Positions 38,794-52,069 of a stretch of 64,000 nt of DNA are shown in pieces. Numbering within the stretch: position 1 is the first letter of the stretch; the number at the start of each line of letters is the position of its first letter. Source of the DNA: Wuchereria bancrofti (lineage: Eukaryota > Nematoda > Chromadorea > Rhabditida > Onchocercidae); the NCBI GenBank assembly GCA_005281725.1, contig SSBO01000009.1, positions 1,988,354 to 2,052,353 of the forward strand, read 5' to 3'. Under the pieces are notes generated by a model. That model did not search any database, was not told the DNA's origin, and was given only the letters and a program-made list of their open reading frames with translations. The position numbers were made by a program, and so were the translations under genes.

Positions 38794-41700
38794 ATTGTCA
38801 CCATTTTATTGAATCAGTCAAAGGTTGGATTTTGGCTTATTTTGACAAATCTCTCTTACTTGTCAGAGAAGCAAGTGGAAATTGCAATTTATTAATCGAA
38901 GCCTTTTCTTTAATTTATCATTTCCTTATTACATCTTATCTCCATTCTGATATTTGCAGTGTTTTTGCTGGTAACAACTAATCGTTGTTTGTTTGAACAG
39001 AAGAAAATCAATTTTTGAAATTAAATTTATTTCTTTTTTGGAGAATAAGCTAAAATAATTTTAGAATTTGCACTGCCAATGTAAATATCAAAAAAAGATG
39101 CCAATAGATAGGGAATAATATCTTAGTGCATAAAAATCTTAGTTGTTTGTAAAAATAAAGACTAACAATTGAAATTAACAATTGAGTTAATCTATTTAAA
39201 AATGGAAATAAAGAAATGGAATATTTGAATTGATATTTTAATCTTTCATCCAAACAATTCATTTCATATTTATTTGCATTTTCGGAATTTTCAAACAAAA
39301 TTCAAATTGTCTCCTATGACGAATATTTTGTCTTTCCACCTAGCAATTCAATTTATGCATAAACCACCCACGTACGTCCCATTTTTCAGCCGTTAAATCA
39401 TTCCGTTTCATTCACGTATCGATTCGTTATCGATGTTTTCATTATTTTACAAATTCATAAAAACTTTTAATATCATTTTCATTTTGTTTGCTCATTGTCA
39501 TCCGTAATGCAGGAAGAACAGAGAAGAAATTGTTTTATTTGCTTTATATGTTTATGAACAAATTATATTTGACAGTGCAATTTATGTTTTATAATTGTAT
39601 TTTCAATAAATTTTTCTTTTCCTTTTTTTGCATGCGCAATTCACGTGTTCACACGCTGACTCAGATTACCTTGCAGAAATTAAATTGATATCATAAACTT
39701 AATTCATTTCGATTAGCATCTTAATGGGAATACTAAAAGTTATTTTTCCACATATCAATGTTTACGTATGCATTCTTGTGAAATTTACTTAATTTGAAGT
39801 TTATTGGCAGTGTATGAGTAAACACATATGTGAATAATTTAAAACCAAATGCATAAATTAAAATTAGAACTGTTCACATTATAAGAATAATTGGATTATA
39901 ATGATGTTAATTCCAACTGATTGGCACGTCACATAGTTTTCCATTTTAATTAAGGATTTCGCATAAATTTTGTCGTAGAATTGTATGTTTCATCGTATGC
40001 AACGTACGTTTTGTCACGTGTTTCTTTCTGCGTAATAATAATTTCAAATTAAAATAAGTATTAAGGAAGCGACGTGACCACTGCTCGTTTCATACACGGA
40101 TCGATCTATGCATGTATGAATACTTCTGGTTATGACTGCTCTCGAGCGCATTAGTTTCGGGACAGTTACGCCTTTTGAACGTATCAGGTTTATCACTAAA
40201 TCGTAACTAAATCTAAAATAAAAAGCGATACTTTTCATTCCTTTCTATTTGTCAAGGTGAAATAAAGCTCATATATATATGTGTGTGGAAGAAAATTTAG
40301 AGAGAATAAATAGTTGAATAAGAAATTAAAATAAAATAAAAGAAATCTTATCCTACTAGATTAGTGCTTCCATTGTTTCATTATGAAATGGAAATTGAAA
40401 ATTAATTTACAGCTTTCCTTTGATCACAATCAAATCAATAGAAGCAGAATCACCTTAATTTACCTGACAACAGTTGCTATATCATAAGAGCAACCAATCT
40501 TCGAAAAAGACAATCATTTTCAATGTTCAGTGTCCTTTTATCAAGTGTCTATTCGTGTGGACGCAGACGCAGTTCGCCGTACAACTTTAGCATTTCATGG
40601 AAATAATTAAATTTACTTATTGCATAATTTGAAGGATTAAAAACTTTTCCTGAAAGAATTTAAAATTTTTTGACCTGTTCTATAAGAATTCGTAATCCAA
40701 CGTAAATTATGAGAATAAAAAGTTTATTAGTGACAGCAGTAAGAAATTAATTATTCATAATTAGTAAATCTATAATTACATTAGAGGGGTGGTCTTTTTC
40801 AAGATAGGTCACCACGTAGTGTTACAAAGTGTCCAACGAAATATTCCACCTTTCTGTTGTTTCTATTAAGCGATGATTATTTTTACATTTAAAGACTATA
40901 ATGTTTTATTGCTTCGAAATATCCAATACAAATTTCAAAGGTTCTTTGATTGTTTTCATGGAATGCTAAACAGTGTTCACACGAATACTACTATTTCAAA
41001 TGTTCTGAAAATTTAAGCTAAGAAGGAGTATTTGTTTTCGATATTGCTTAGATAACAACAAACCGTCCAGTATTGAGCACTCTAAAAAGAGACGTACTGC
41101 AGTAGTGATTTGCTGAGAACAGTGCTGAAAAAGTAAAACGATACGTACGGTCACATACAGTTAAATGTTAGAATCTGCGATAGGAACGCTGTAAACAAAC
41201 TGGCGACAGGTGATTATACCTGTTAGTACTCGGTTTGAAATGCACTCAGCATATCATCAGACCACTCTCCATCAGACGTAATTAAAGTTTATGAGCACAG
41301 ATTTTACTAGTTATCACGTGGATGTGTGTGCTGTTAAGTACAGTTATAATATGTGATAACTGATAATTATCAATGTTCCTCGCTCAATTAAGCAACGAAG
41401 AGTCTTTGTTTTTTGTTTTTAATAATTTGGTGATTAATTCGGATGAAAAACTGCAGCTTCCCAGACTGCAAATTTGTCAAAATTGACAAATTTCTGCAAA
41501 TTTGTCAAAATTTGAAGGCACTAAATTCTAGAATAGATTGAGGCATAGAATGAAAAGTGCAGAAAAAGGTACTTTTCACAAGAAAACACAAATATGTGTA
41601 TTATATTTAGTTTGGCAACTGCAACTAGTCTAAATGCATGCAAATAGATGCATTTTCTGCGTGTAGCATACACCGACAACTTTTTGTATAATTTAAAACA

Positions 41701-42598
41701 AAAAGAAAATTAAATTAAATTATTAATAGCAATACAATTATATTTTCATTTCATAACTTAATGCATTAATTGTGCTAGCCGTATTGTCGTATCTAAAATT
41801 CCTTACATCTTAATGACTCAGATATTTCGAAATTGTCAAGTTATTATCATGGATGACTTCAGGGTCAAATGGAATACTTTAACATAAAAACGGCCATTAT
41901 TTGTGATATTCAGACTTGAATTTTTTATCGTACAATCCACAAAAGGTCACACTCTAACTGTTACGCAAATATTATTCATTTAAACGTTCTCTCTTATAAC
42001 AACTTATCACTCCAGAAATACTATCAATTCCATCTGTGTATTTATCAGATCAGTAAACTTTTACCGACATTTCAAAAATTTGTTAAGCTTCTATATCTTG
42101 AACTGATTGCCAATGAGCTTTTACAATTAAGAAAAATGTGGCTTTCTACTTACCTTTGTCATCACTGTTATATTAGAACTTAGTGCCTTTCTAAAGCTAT
42201 TTATCTCTATCATATTTATTAATCATTTTATGTTTTTGTTAAGTTTGCACCTGAATCTTTCATCGGTGAAGCCATTTCGGACTTCATTCTTTGACCTTAG
42301 TGAGGTTTTAGTGATTATAATTGTTTCTTGCTAAATTGCAACCTGCGATTTTGATTAAGATTTGCAGAAATAAGTATCATACTTGGCATATTATTATTAA
42401 CTTTATTTTTGTGTTGAGTCTACTACTATTATTCTGTTCCGTTGTTACTAGATTTGATTTTGGAAATATTTTCGACACTGTTTTCTGTGGAAAGAAGGAA
42501 GAAATAAGAAGAGGGAGAAAGTATGGATTTAAGGAATTCACTAAGAACCCGAAGGGAGATGTGCAACCCGAAGCAAAATGTCTGGAAACTTTCATTAG

Positions 42599-42631
42599 AT
42601 GGACGGATGGACGGACGGACGGACGGACGGA
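42599..42631. repeat. (GGAC)n microsatellite
   Basis: About seven GGAC or GGAT units. Confidence 0.9.
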
Positions 42632-43747
42632 TTAGTAGAGAATTAATTGCATAGCATTTTTTGGTCAGATCTGATTCGCACATTTCTGTTTGCCGCTTGC
42701 AAAAGGAAGCATATTTTATTACCCAGTGGACATCTTGATCGGTTGCCGGTTGTCATGGAGGAAAGAGAGAGCAGGTCAGACTGAACGATTACTTCTCATT
42801 AAAGAGGTCATTTAATGCCTTCGTATATAACATTGTGTCATTCATTATGATTAAATGGCTTCATCTGATTGGCAGTCGGTCGCGTGCAGTAATATCTAAA
42901 GACAAAGCCATATTTGATGTTGGATGGATTTGCTTAATTAGCCCAAAGAATGAGTAAATTGAAAGCAAATCGATTATTATTATTAGCGTTATTTATCACT
43001 TAGAGAGCCAAGGACTGAGTCTCGCCGCAGCTCCGCTCGGAATGTGAACGAATAGCGGCGCATTCAGCCATCGGCATTGTAAATTTTTTATTGAAATATC
43101 TCAAATCTTACTATAAGATGAATTTTTTAAGGGTTGTCCATATGCTCTCATTCATTACTAGTTAAACTGCAAAGGTCATTTGAGATGCACTTTAACCTCT
43201 ACTTTAAGATGAGTGTAAGAGGGGATGGATATACAGCACGGGATCTGTCAGTAGTTCAGAGTTCAGTTGACCGTTTACCCAGGCCTGCCATTTCAGCCAA
43301 GTTGACCTATCTGACCTGTCTCTCTCCATCATCCTGGATTCCACGTTTTCCACTTACTTAAGTGTAAGTCTATCAATTGGACTATTGCTTTTGGCGTTCA
43401 GATTGCCCTGCCAATTTAGTCATTTCGGTGTTTCGTTTGTTGTCGTCAAGTGCAGAGTCATACAGATGAGGGAAATAATTAGAACCCTGGCGTGGTCGTA
43501 CGTAAAGGAAATCGAGTAGGATGATAGAAAGGGAAATGAACTTGAAAGGACGATTCCGAATTGACTTCCAGGATAACTGCCCGTATCCAGGCATAAACTC
43601 TGACCTTTCTCTATGTGATGTGGTGACCCGGTGACAGTACTGTAGAGCACTTAACTCTCTCCCTGAAACGGTTGCAGACAATACTTTAAATGGCTTATGC
43701 AAATATGATAGCATGCTAATATTGTTTGTGCGGACTAACGAATGCTT

Positions 43748-43820
43748 ACTGCAACTCAGGTAGGATGCTGCTGAGACACTCAAGGGACACTGCAACTCAG
43801 GTAGGATGCTGCTGAGACAC
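43748..43820. repeat. Two-copy 41-bp direct repeat
   Basis: A 32-bp identical core starts at 43748 and again at 43789, spaced 41 bp. Part of the unit (CACAAGGGACACTG) recurs just downstream. Confidence 0.85.
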
Positions 43821-44216
43821 ACAGGTAGGACGCACACAAGGGACACTGGGTATCGGATATCGGACATTCAAATTTTAGTCTAATACCAGACGGATGGTCA
43901 AGTCTCTGCTGATCTATTGCTTTTTCATTTCAAATTCAAAAACGTAGTGGTGCAGTTAGAGAACTCATAGACAATTGAACCTTCCAATTGTCCTCTTCCA
44001 TTTTTAGTCTTCCCGGGGGGATGGAGGAGTGGGGGGAAAGGGAGGTCTAATAAGCTATCCTGCTGAATAACTTATTGTTCATAATTTACACTTTTTTGAA
44101 TTAACCGGGAATTGTCATGGAGGCTATTTTGGCTCGATTTCAGGTCACTTGATCCATTTTTATTCCAATTAGCATAGCATTGCTTAAAAGCCATACACTC
44201 GAAGAAGCATCCCATT

Positions 44217-44239
44217 TCTCTCTCTCTCTCTCTCTCTCT
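44217..44239. repeat. (CT)n microsatellite
   Basis: Eleven CT units. Confidence 0.9.
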
Positions 44240-44847
44240 TTGTATCTTTCCTAAGTTTACTAGTGAATTACTAAAATAATAAAAAATATCAAAAGTGCCT
44301 CAAACGAACAAACTAAATAATTACATATCGGTTTCGTGCATTGAAGAAAAGTTCCGTGTGCACACGTCTCTGAATTCATTAAAATTGCTTTCTCTTCGAA
44401 CTAAAACGAGTGCTATTCAGAGGATGTCCTCAAGTGACCTGTGATCTGGGCGGAATACTGCTGCACGTCCGGGAGGGAGCAGCTACACTCTGCGTAACGT
44501 ACGTCAGCAAACTTCACGAAGTGGTCGATCGCCGTTCCAACAAGTCTTCACTTCAATTTGAGTGCTTGTGGAACATTTTCACATGCTAACGCTTCAACAT
44601 CGCCCTTCATCTGTCACGCACACTTGTCTTACTACAGCTATTACTCTCGATGTCACCAAGCACTGCTCCCGACAGCACCAAGTGTCGCACTACTACTGTC
44701 TTCAGTTCCGCTAGCTCTGCTCACACTATCCTCATTCATTTCCCTTCTCACTGAATTTCTTTTTGAAAGCTTCAAAAAGAAAGACTATAGATTACTTTTT
44801 TGCAGTGTCTGTGCAGTGCGAGTGCGCTTGCATGGATTACATGTGCG

Positions 44848-44870
44848 TGCATGCATGCATGCATGCATGA
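44848..44870. repeat. (GCAT)n microsatellite
   Basis: Five self-complementary GCAT units. Confidence 0.85.
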
Positions 44871-45837
44871 GATGACACTCGCTGTCACTTCCCTTCCCTC
44901 CTCAAAGTATCCCTTCAGTTAGGCCTGACACTGATAATGCTAAGGCCGTATCGTCGTCACACTCATGTTTCTGCTTTTGCTGACAACAGAACCCATTTCC
45001 TTAGTTTCTATCGTAGCAATTCACTTTAAGTCAATTTAATTTAATACAGATAATTTCACAATGCGTCCCGCGGGATCTGAACGTCATTTAAAACTATCTT
45101 GCGGTTGAACATAATAAAATCCTCAGTGGAATAGTGAGAACAAGTAGTTTAGAGTAAGCTGACTCAAATCTATTTGACTTAATTTAAATTTGAACTTTAC
45201 TCAATGCCAACTTATTTTAATTGAATTCAATTCAGTACATTCAGTTCTGTATACTTTAGTATAAAGAGTATGAAATTCCCACTCTCCTTTCGTGAATAGA
45301 AAGAAGCAACTTACTGAGGGAGGGAGATCTTTCCGCCACTTTGTCCCTTTGCTGTGACAAGTTTGTCCTTCCTCCCTTCCCTTAAGACATTTCTGTTTTT
45401 ACTGATCAGAAGTCTGCCGAGTTGCATTTGCCCTTCTAATGACCCTTCTTGCATACATTGCGACTTCACTGCACTGCTATCTATTGCTACTGCAGTCATG
45501 CAATGATCATTTGCGTGCAGAGTGAAGCATTTCGAAATTAATTTAAGCCAACTGAACGGTAGCAGTGCGGCAAATGGGGCAAATTAAGAAGTTGCTTTCT
45601 AGGATGCTTTCGTTATTCTCTTTTAAATATTTCAGCCCTGGAAAATGCACTTGTTCTCGTGATGACCTCTGTCCTCCTGATGACCCCTATTGACTTTTTA
45701 AATGGGCCCTGATACTCGTTGCTATGAACAGCGTTGGACGTCGGAACGACAGTGCGTTAATTTGGAATAAATAATAACGGAGAAGACTGGACAGATATCT
45801 GGAAGAGCACTAAACCGGTAATCAGAAGAACTGATGC

Positions 45838-45872
45838 TCCGGCCTGCCGGTCAGTGCTACCGACAGGCCGGA
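45838..45872. other. GC-rich inverted repeat, 14-bp arms, 7-base loop
   Basis: TCCGGCCTGCCGGT pairs with ACCGACAGGCCGGA across the loop CAGTGCT, with a single mismatch. It is the strongest GC-rich hairpin I noticed in this AT-rich window. Confidence 0.8.
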
Positions 45873-46712
45873 ACAGCGCTACGGCTAATCCTCTCACTTT
45901 CCGTTTACTCTGCTCCCAATTCATTCATTAAGCAAATATATCCGCCAATCTATTCGAGCAAATAACTGGCTCATCTTTCCACTTATGCATCTGTGCTTTA
46001 TTTCATATGATTTTTCCGGTATCCCTCACTTTGGCTCTATCGGTAGGTAATTATCCATTTAAGAGAGAGAAGAGAGTAATTCTTTTGATTTTCCGTTAAT
46101 CAGTTTACCTGGAAAAACCCAATTTGTAATCATTGGAACGATCGACGTTTATTTAATAGACACTTACTTAATCGCTGTCAGATTATGAATTGAAATTATG
46201 GCTCAATAAAAATGATAGTTTGTCAGCTATCTCATTCTTTCCTTCAAATTTCTCTTCTCATTTTATAAGCCTTGAAGTTTTAATGTTTTTTAGAGGAATT
46301 TTCTTTTCTCTAAAAAATAACAAAAGTCAATTCTTACGAATAGTACAGCATTTCGTCATTTCAACTTTCACACACTAGCAGTAACTAAGCCAAATTCGTC
46401 CATCTAAAATGGATTTTCAAAATGTTCCAGTTTTGAAATCAGTTTATCAATGTGTTATTATTCCTTCTTCCAGACGTATCTTTATTTATGCATCCAAAAG
46501 AAAAGGTGCACCAGTTGTCGCGTCAACTGCGTCATTTTTTGATCTGCCAAATTTGTGTAACGAAGGATACATTTTAAATAGAAATGGATTCTTTTCATCT
46601 GCAAGCCAAAATATCAGTAAGGTATATTAAGTGACATTTTTGTGGTGAGGCATTGTACAATTTGTAATCTCGGATCAACGAGAGCTTCGTCTAGTTATTA
46701 CCATTAAGCTCC

Positions 46713-46799
46713 TCGGGTAGGCAGTTCAGTGTTGTCAGTGATCGGGTAGGCAGTTCAGTGCTGTCAGTGATCGGGTAGGCAGTTCAGTGCTGTCAGTGA
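46713..46799. repeat. Three tandem copies of a 29-bp unit
   Basis: The unit runs TCGGGTAGGCAGTTCAGTG and on to the next TCGGG. The three copies differ by one base. No reading frame uses it. Confidence 0.95.
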
Positions 46800-47368
46800 T
46801 CTTCCGAACTAAACACAGAATGGTCCAAATTTACTTCCTATAAATACATTTTCTATATTGCAAATAAGTGAACCAACTGAGTAGTGAAGAACGCAAGTAT
46901 TGATTACCGCTCACTTTCCTCTGCAATGAATAATTAATTCGATTTTGAAAGTTAGCAATAAAAATTTACTTTACATAACCGATTTATCGAAAAAAGTCTA
47001 AAATTGATGAAGGAAATCAGTATAAGTTGCTGAGATACTGAAACAAGAAGTTCAATTTCGAAAAAATACTGTCAAAATTGCCAAATAAGCCGGTGTTGTA
47101 AATTTTGAAATGACCATTTGTTACAACAGAAGGAATTTTCACGAGTAATATAGTAATAGTAAAATATCTCGATCAGTTGTCACTACGCCGAGGTGACAGC
47201 CGAGGTGACAATTTTTCTCTTTGCTACTGACTGTATGTGATATAATGCAAGCAAATTTTAATCTCACAATCTTCATTACTTTGCTTCTGGTTATTCGATA
47301 ATTCAACGCTATGCTGAGTCCACGAACATTACATCTCAAGAAGCTAAAGAATCGTCCATTTTTTCCCT

Positions 47369-47388
47369 CTCTCTCTCTCTCTCTCTCA
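47369..47388. repeat. (CT)n microsatellite
   Basis: About nine CT units inside a spurious open frame. Confidence 0.85.
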
Positions 47389-49286
47389 AGAGAATTATTC
47401 AGATTTCAATTTGAATTGATTTCTTTTTTGAAGAATGATCGCAACACTGCTACACACACACACATACACCTTCTTCATACTTTCTCCTGTGACAACGACA
47501 AAGAGCACATGGCAGGTAAGAGCAGAGGACAGAAGATGTCACTTTCATTTGTTCGACGTATCTCTTCGAAATTAGCTCGACTTCATTCTCATCCACGACA
47601 CCTTTTCCTGTCACAGTTCCATTATCTGATCAAATCAGTACCGTATTTCGAAGCTGCTCAATCTACACGGTGCGGACCGCATCTTTCGAGGTAGTGCAGG
47701 ACGAGAGCGGAATAGAAAAAGTATGAGTTTCAAGGCTTTTGATTCAAATTTTAGCTAATACCACCAGGCCAGCATAATATACTCTTTTGCTACTCATTTG
47801 AACCAGATCTATCGGCCGATAGCATCAGCAACGGCAGCATAAGACCAAGGGTGACAATTCCCGTAGCGATAATGTCGCACGACATATGGCACATGCCGCG
47901 ACACCGCCCCAATTTTCCATCCCATTAAAGGATGAAAGATAAAAGGAGGCAGTGGTTATAATGCAGTAACGTCATCAAGTGAAAGGGTTTGCGAAGTTTG
48001 AAGTTCGAACTATTCTCGACTCACTCATAGCGCTTATCAGTTTGTTACTTTTTAATTTCTATATTCATTACTTTGAATTATTTTTCTTCTTATTCAAATC
48101 ATTCATTCCCTCACATATTCTCTATGAGCTTTCTACCTGAAGATCGCTATAACAAACAACAGTGTAGCTTCGAGTAAAGTGAAGTCTGAATTCCGGAAAC
48201 AATATACAGTTCATTGTCAGGTTTTCTTGAGAGCTCCCTCCAAACTGATAGGTTTATGGACCGGAGAGACCGCATCCTGTCAGAGGGGATGAATAGATAG
48301 TCCTTGTGATCACGTCACTTATTTGCATATTCTTTTGCCATTCATTCAGTATTATTGTTTATTATTTGCTTCTCGTGTACCTATAATATGTCACTTTTGC
48401 GCCCCATTGATAGATATTGCACATAAGAAAATAATACTTGCTTACTTGTCTCTGATATTACTGGTTATCTATGATTATTTGCTGTTTGAATTTCACTTCT
48501 ATATCAATTAAAATGTCTTCTCATTTACTCTAGGACATTTTAAAGTCATCCTAACATCATTAAGGAATACATAGGTGAAAGCCATGCAAGTGACATCTGC
48601 GGCAGCAGCAGTCATCCATCTATCCGTAATGACACAGATGTCAAATTTGAATGTTTGTTTTAGTGCCCTTTGACCATCCATTCTAGACAGCCAATTGTTA
48701 TGAGAAACCATTACGGGTCACACGAACGAACCATTGCGAGGTCATGCAAATGGTCACTGACTCGACCAGTAGCACTCTATTCGAGGGGTCTCAGCATAAA
48801 CCACTCTCATTCATTTGAAATCTCATCTATCTTTTTCTTCTTTCCATCTTATTACACTTCAAAATATATTAAATTCTGAGTTCAAATTTAATCTTTTCAA
48901 ATAAAGCAATCTTATCGACCGACCTTAATGGACAAAACTGTTAGATAAACAGTAAGCATTCTTTGTCTCAATTGCTCTCTCATTTTATGGTTTATATTTT
49001 ATACTTAAGCATTATGTAGGAATATTTTCGTGCAACTCAATTATACTTCTCAATTTTGATGGGTAAACTGCGATTGTTTTTTGAGATTGGCTGTTTGCAA
49101 AACCAAAGTTAAGGATACATTCATTTACCTTCGGGCAAATTTTTTTGCAAAAGCTTAATTTTGAAGGGTAAGAATTGAGCATAGTTTATATGTTGTGCCA
49201 CCAAATGAGAAAGTTAATAATTGGTGGATGCTTCGTTACAGCAATCCTTTCATTATATTGAAATGATAATATTTCTCGCAGATACG

Positions 49287-52069
49287 ATGATGAGAACGGT
49301 TCAGTCACCAGCGGTGAGGGTACTGTCGTTGAGTTTGGCGCTTCTTGTTGTTGCCATTAGCGCTTCACACCAGTCCTATGATCCGACCATGCGGAATTAC
49401 GTCGAAACATGTGACGAAATGGCTCAGTTAGCTGGCGACAACTTTTGTAGGGTAATGATTTGGACATGGTTTGCACGCTGTTTCAACAAATGAGAAACTT
49501 GATAATTGGCCTATGATTATTTCCCGTTCTCCGGGTAAACTTCTTGAGACGAGAACCAGGCACTTCTTGAGACTTGTTAGTTGAGGTATTTCTGTTCGGC
49601 TCTCGCTGACAACAACAATTCAGTTCAGTCTAATTCAGCTCGTTCTGGTTTGCATTACCCACTCACTCACTCACTCACCCACCCATTCATACGATGCTTA
49701 TCAACACACATAGGTAATTTTCACCCAGGTATTCGATATTTGCTGTCGAGATCGTGCAAAGAACAAACTGAATGGCGATCGCTGTCAATTAACTGATCCC
49801 ACTAATGGATGCCAACTCACTGCTGAGGTATGTGTCAATCATCATTATCATCAATTTCTATTGATGTCCTTTGATAATCTAATTTACATGGCACTCATTT
49901 GGAGCATATTTGGTATACGGGAAGGTAAATTTCAAGGTGTGAAAGAACTGCTCATCTACTGATCTTTGATCCCCTTTCTTCTGGCTTTTTCGTTCGAAGA
50001 AGGGAAAATTCTTGAAATTTCCGAGTTGTTTTTTGAGTGATAGCTTCAAAAGTTCATCCAGTGAAACAAATGTCAACGTTAGTGTCATCCAATACTGCAG
50101 CTAATAAGTATTTGAATAATGCAATAACTGATGGATAGTGCGATAACATATCAGTTCATTTCTCCTTTTCCTTGAAATTTTCAAGGGAAGGACAATCGGA
50201 AATTAACGCACTACTCATTTCCACTTCACTCAACCCGTGAACTTCAAATTGCATAATTATAGTCTATAATTACATGCAGAAATTACATATCAGGCTGAAT
50301 TTTTTAATTAAACGAAATAAATAACGGATTTCATCAACCATATTAAATGGAAACGGATGAGCGTCATTTTGGTGTCGCTGCATGGGTGACAGGCTGAAAT
50401 AGGTTCAGATAAACAATGATTTATAATCTCGCCTCCCTCCCCATGACTAAATACTGTCCTGCAGCCAGCAGAAAGTTGCCAAAATCAGTGACCTCGAAGC
50501 AACTGCAGTAATTTTGAATAAATTTCATATTAACAAGTGGTCAGTTATGACAGAAGGAATCAAATATGAAATTGTCGTCGCATCAGTCTCCGTCCGTGCA
50601 TGTTGTAAGATGAGTGACAATCCTTCTTGAAGCTTTAGTTCAATGCGACATTTTAAAATTTGATTCTGTTCAGTTTTTGCCTGGTCGTAAGTGTTGCCTA
50701 ATGCATTGATATCGGCGAATTTTTCCTTCAGTTTAACTGAGCAGAAAGTAAAATGATTTAGTGACAAGGAAGGGGCATTGATAATGGCTTTCTCGGAAGA
50801 CATCTGCTTTACCTAGCTATTGAAAGGTCATTGAGCTAGTAGCAGCCAGTATTTACATATTGTCTTAATTAAACAGAAGATTTAAATTTGCAGGGTAATG
50901 TGGAGTTTCTACGATGTCGAGCCTATAATTGTACCCCCGAGGTGACAACCACCACCACTACAATGACAACGACGACTACCGCACGTGCTCTTTTTCTGAG
51001 TTCCTCATCGATAGGTAAGGTTTCAACCTGATCAAGTTATATATGTGTAAGACTGCATTTCATCCTTATTCTCAAGCACCGTTCGTATGCTATATTCGGA
51101 ATTCTCGCTTTCACCCAAATTTCCCAACAAAAAAACGACATTGCCTAAAGGACCAATAACATTAGACCCATCATTAAACTTCAATTTGATTGTAGTGACG
51201 AATTGACTGATGCCAATAGGTGAACACTTGTCCACCTTCATATCTGCTGCTAACATCTGCCCATTGGCACCTTCCCAGAATCTAATTCAGCTGGTCACAT
51301 TTAGTTCCCTAAAGCTGTGAAGGGGGAACTGTGGTCCTTCATTTTTCCTTCTTCTCTCTAATGCATCTAAGGAATTAAAATTTTGTTGGTCTCTGACCGT
51401 TTATTTGTGCGATTACATTTCGCTGATTATCATTTAATGAGTTGGATGCAATACACATTCGGTTGTCCAGTGTCTTCTCAAATTTAGAAATTATTATCTT
51501 AGAAGTAGCAGGATGGGTGGCCTTTAATTTAGAAATGTTCGAATAATTCCTTCATTAATAGCTCTTCGGTGTTAAGAGCTATTAATGGCCAAATTGTTTG
51601 AAGTTTTTTTGCAAAAACTATTGGACGAAGACGAAAAGTTGTGCTGAAGGGATCTCTGCAGTTCTTTTTATTCGAAACTATGAATGAATTCTCCTTTACT
51701 TTCAAAGTGACATTCTCGGCAGCTTTGGGAGGTAGCAGAGTGATGCGTGAATTGCATAATCATTTGAGCGTGAAATGAGCAAGTAAGGAGACACCTTATT
51801 AATAGCAGGAAATGACGGCGCTGTTGGTACGGCGCAACCCTCTGTAAGCGGTTAATCCCTCTCAGCTGCTACCATAGCGAGTCTGCGACTAGTACTATTC
51901 AAAGCGAAACAAACTCTTTGAGGGATTTTCTAAAATTAGTTCATCGGCCTGACTTGCAACTTGGTTCATTGCAGGTATCAAGGCAGGTGCATTTGTTACC
52001 GTAATCGCATTTGCTGCAGCTTTTCAACTAAGCTTCAGGCAATACTGTCATTGGATATTGCTCGCCTAA
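49287..52069 (+). CDS. Small secreted or membrane-anchored Cys-rich, Thr-rich protein, unknown family
   Basis: Four exons: 49287-49451, 49729-49827, 50894-51014, 51975-52069. Phases agree and the splice sites are canonical (GTAATG, GTATGT, GTAAGG; acceptors end CAG), giving about 159 residues. The N-terminus is a signal peptide (residues about 1-25, LSLSLALLVVAISA). The mature part holds eight Cys, among them FCRVFDICCRDRAK and CQLTDPTNGC, followed by a run of Thr (EVTTTTTTMTTTTTAR) that is a likely O-glycan stalk. It ends with a hydrophobic helix (AGAFVTVIAFAAAFQLSF) that could be a GPI-addition signal or a membrane anchor. I do not recognise the family. An acceptor-like CTCGCAG seven bases before the ATG may be a spliced-leader site. 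Its introns host exons of a minus-strand gene. Confidence 0.7.

Larger units (their letters stand above)
38794..49286. other. 10-kb interval without a recognised gene
   Basis: The base composition rises in GC between about 43 and 46 kb, but no exon chain could be built. Isolated open frames (43382-43867 minus; 44558-44875 plus; 46409-46630 plus; 47311-47694 plus) lack family resemblance. The interval does hold several tandem repeats and a strong hairpin, listed separately. It could be regulatory, contain non-coding RNA genes, or hide a fast-evolving gene. Confidence 0.4.

Noticed and set aside
44558..44875. 105-codon plus-strand frame
   Set aside because: Skewed Ser/Leu composition and a GCAT repeat at its end; no family resemblance.
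47311..47694. 127-codon plus-strand frame
   Set aside because: It crosses CT and CA repeats, has no domain and no splice context.
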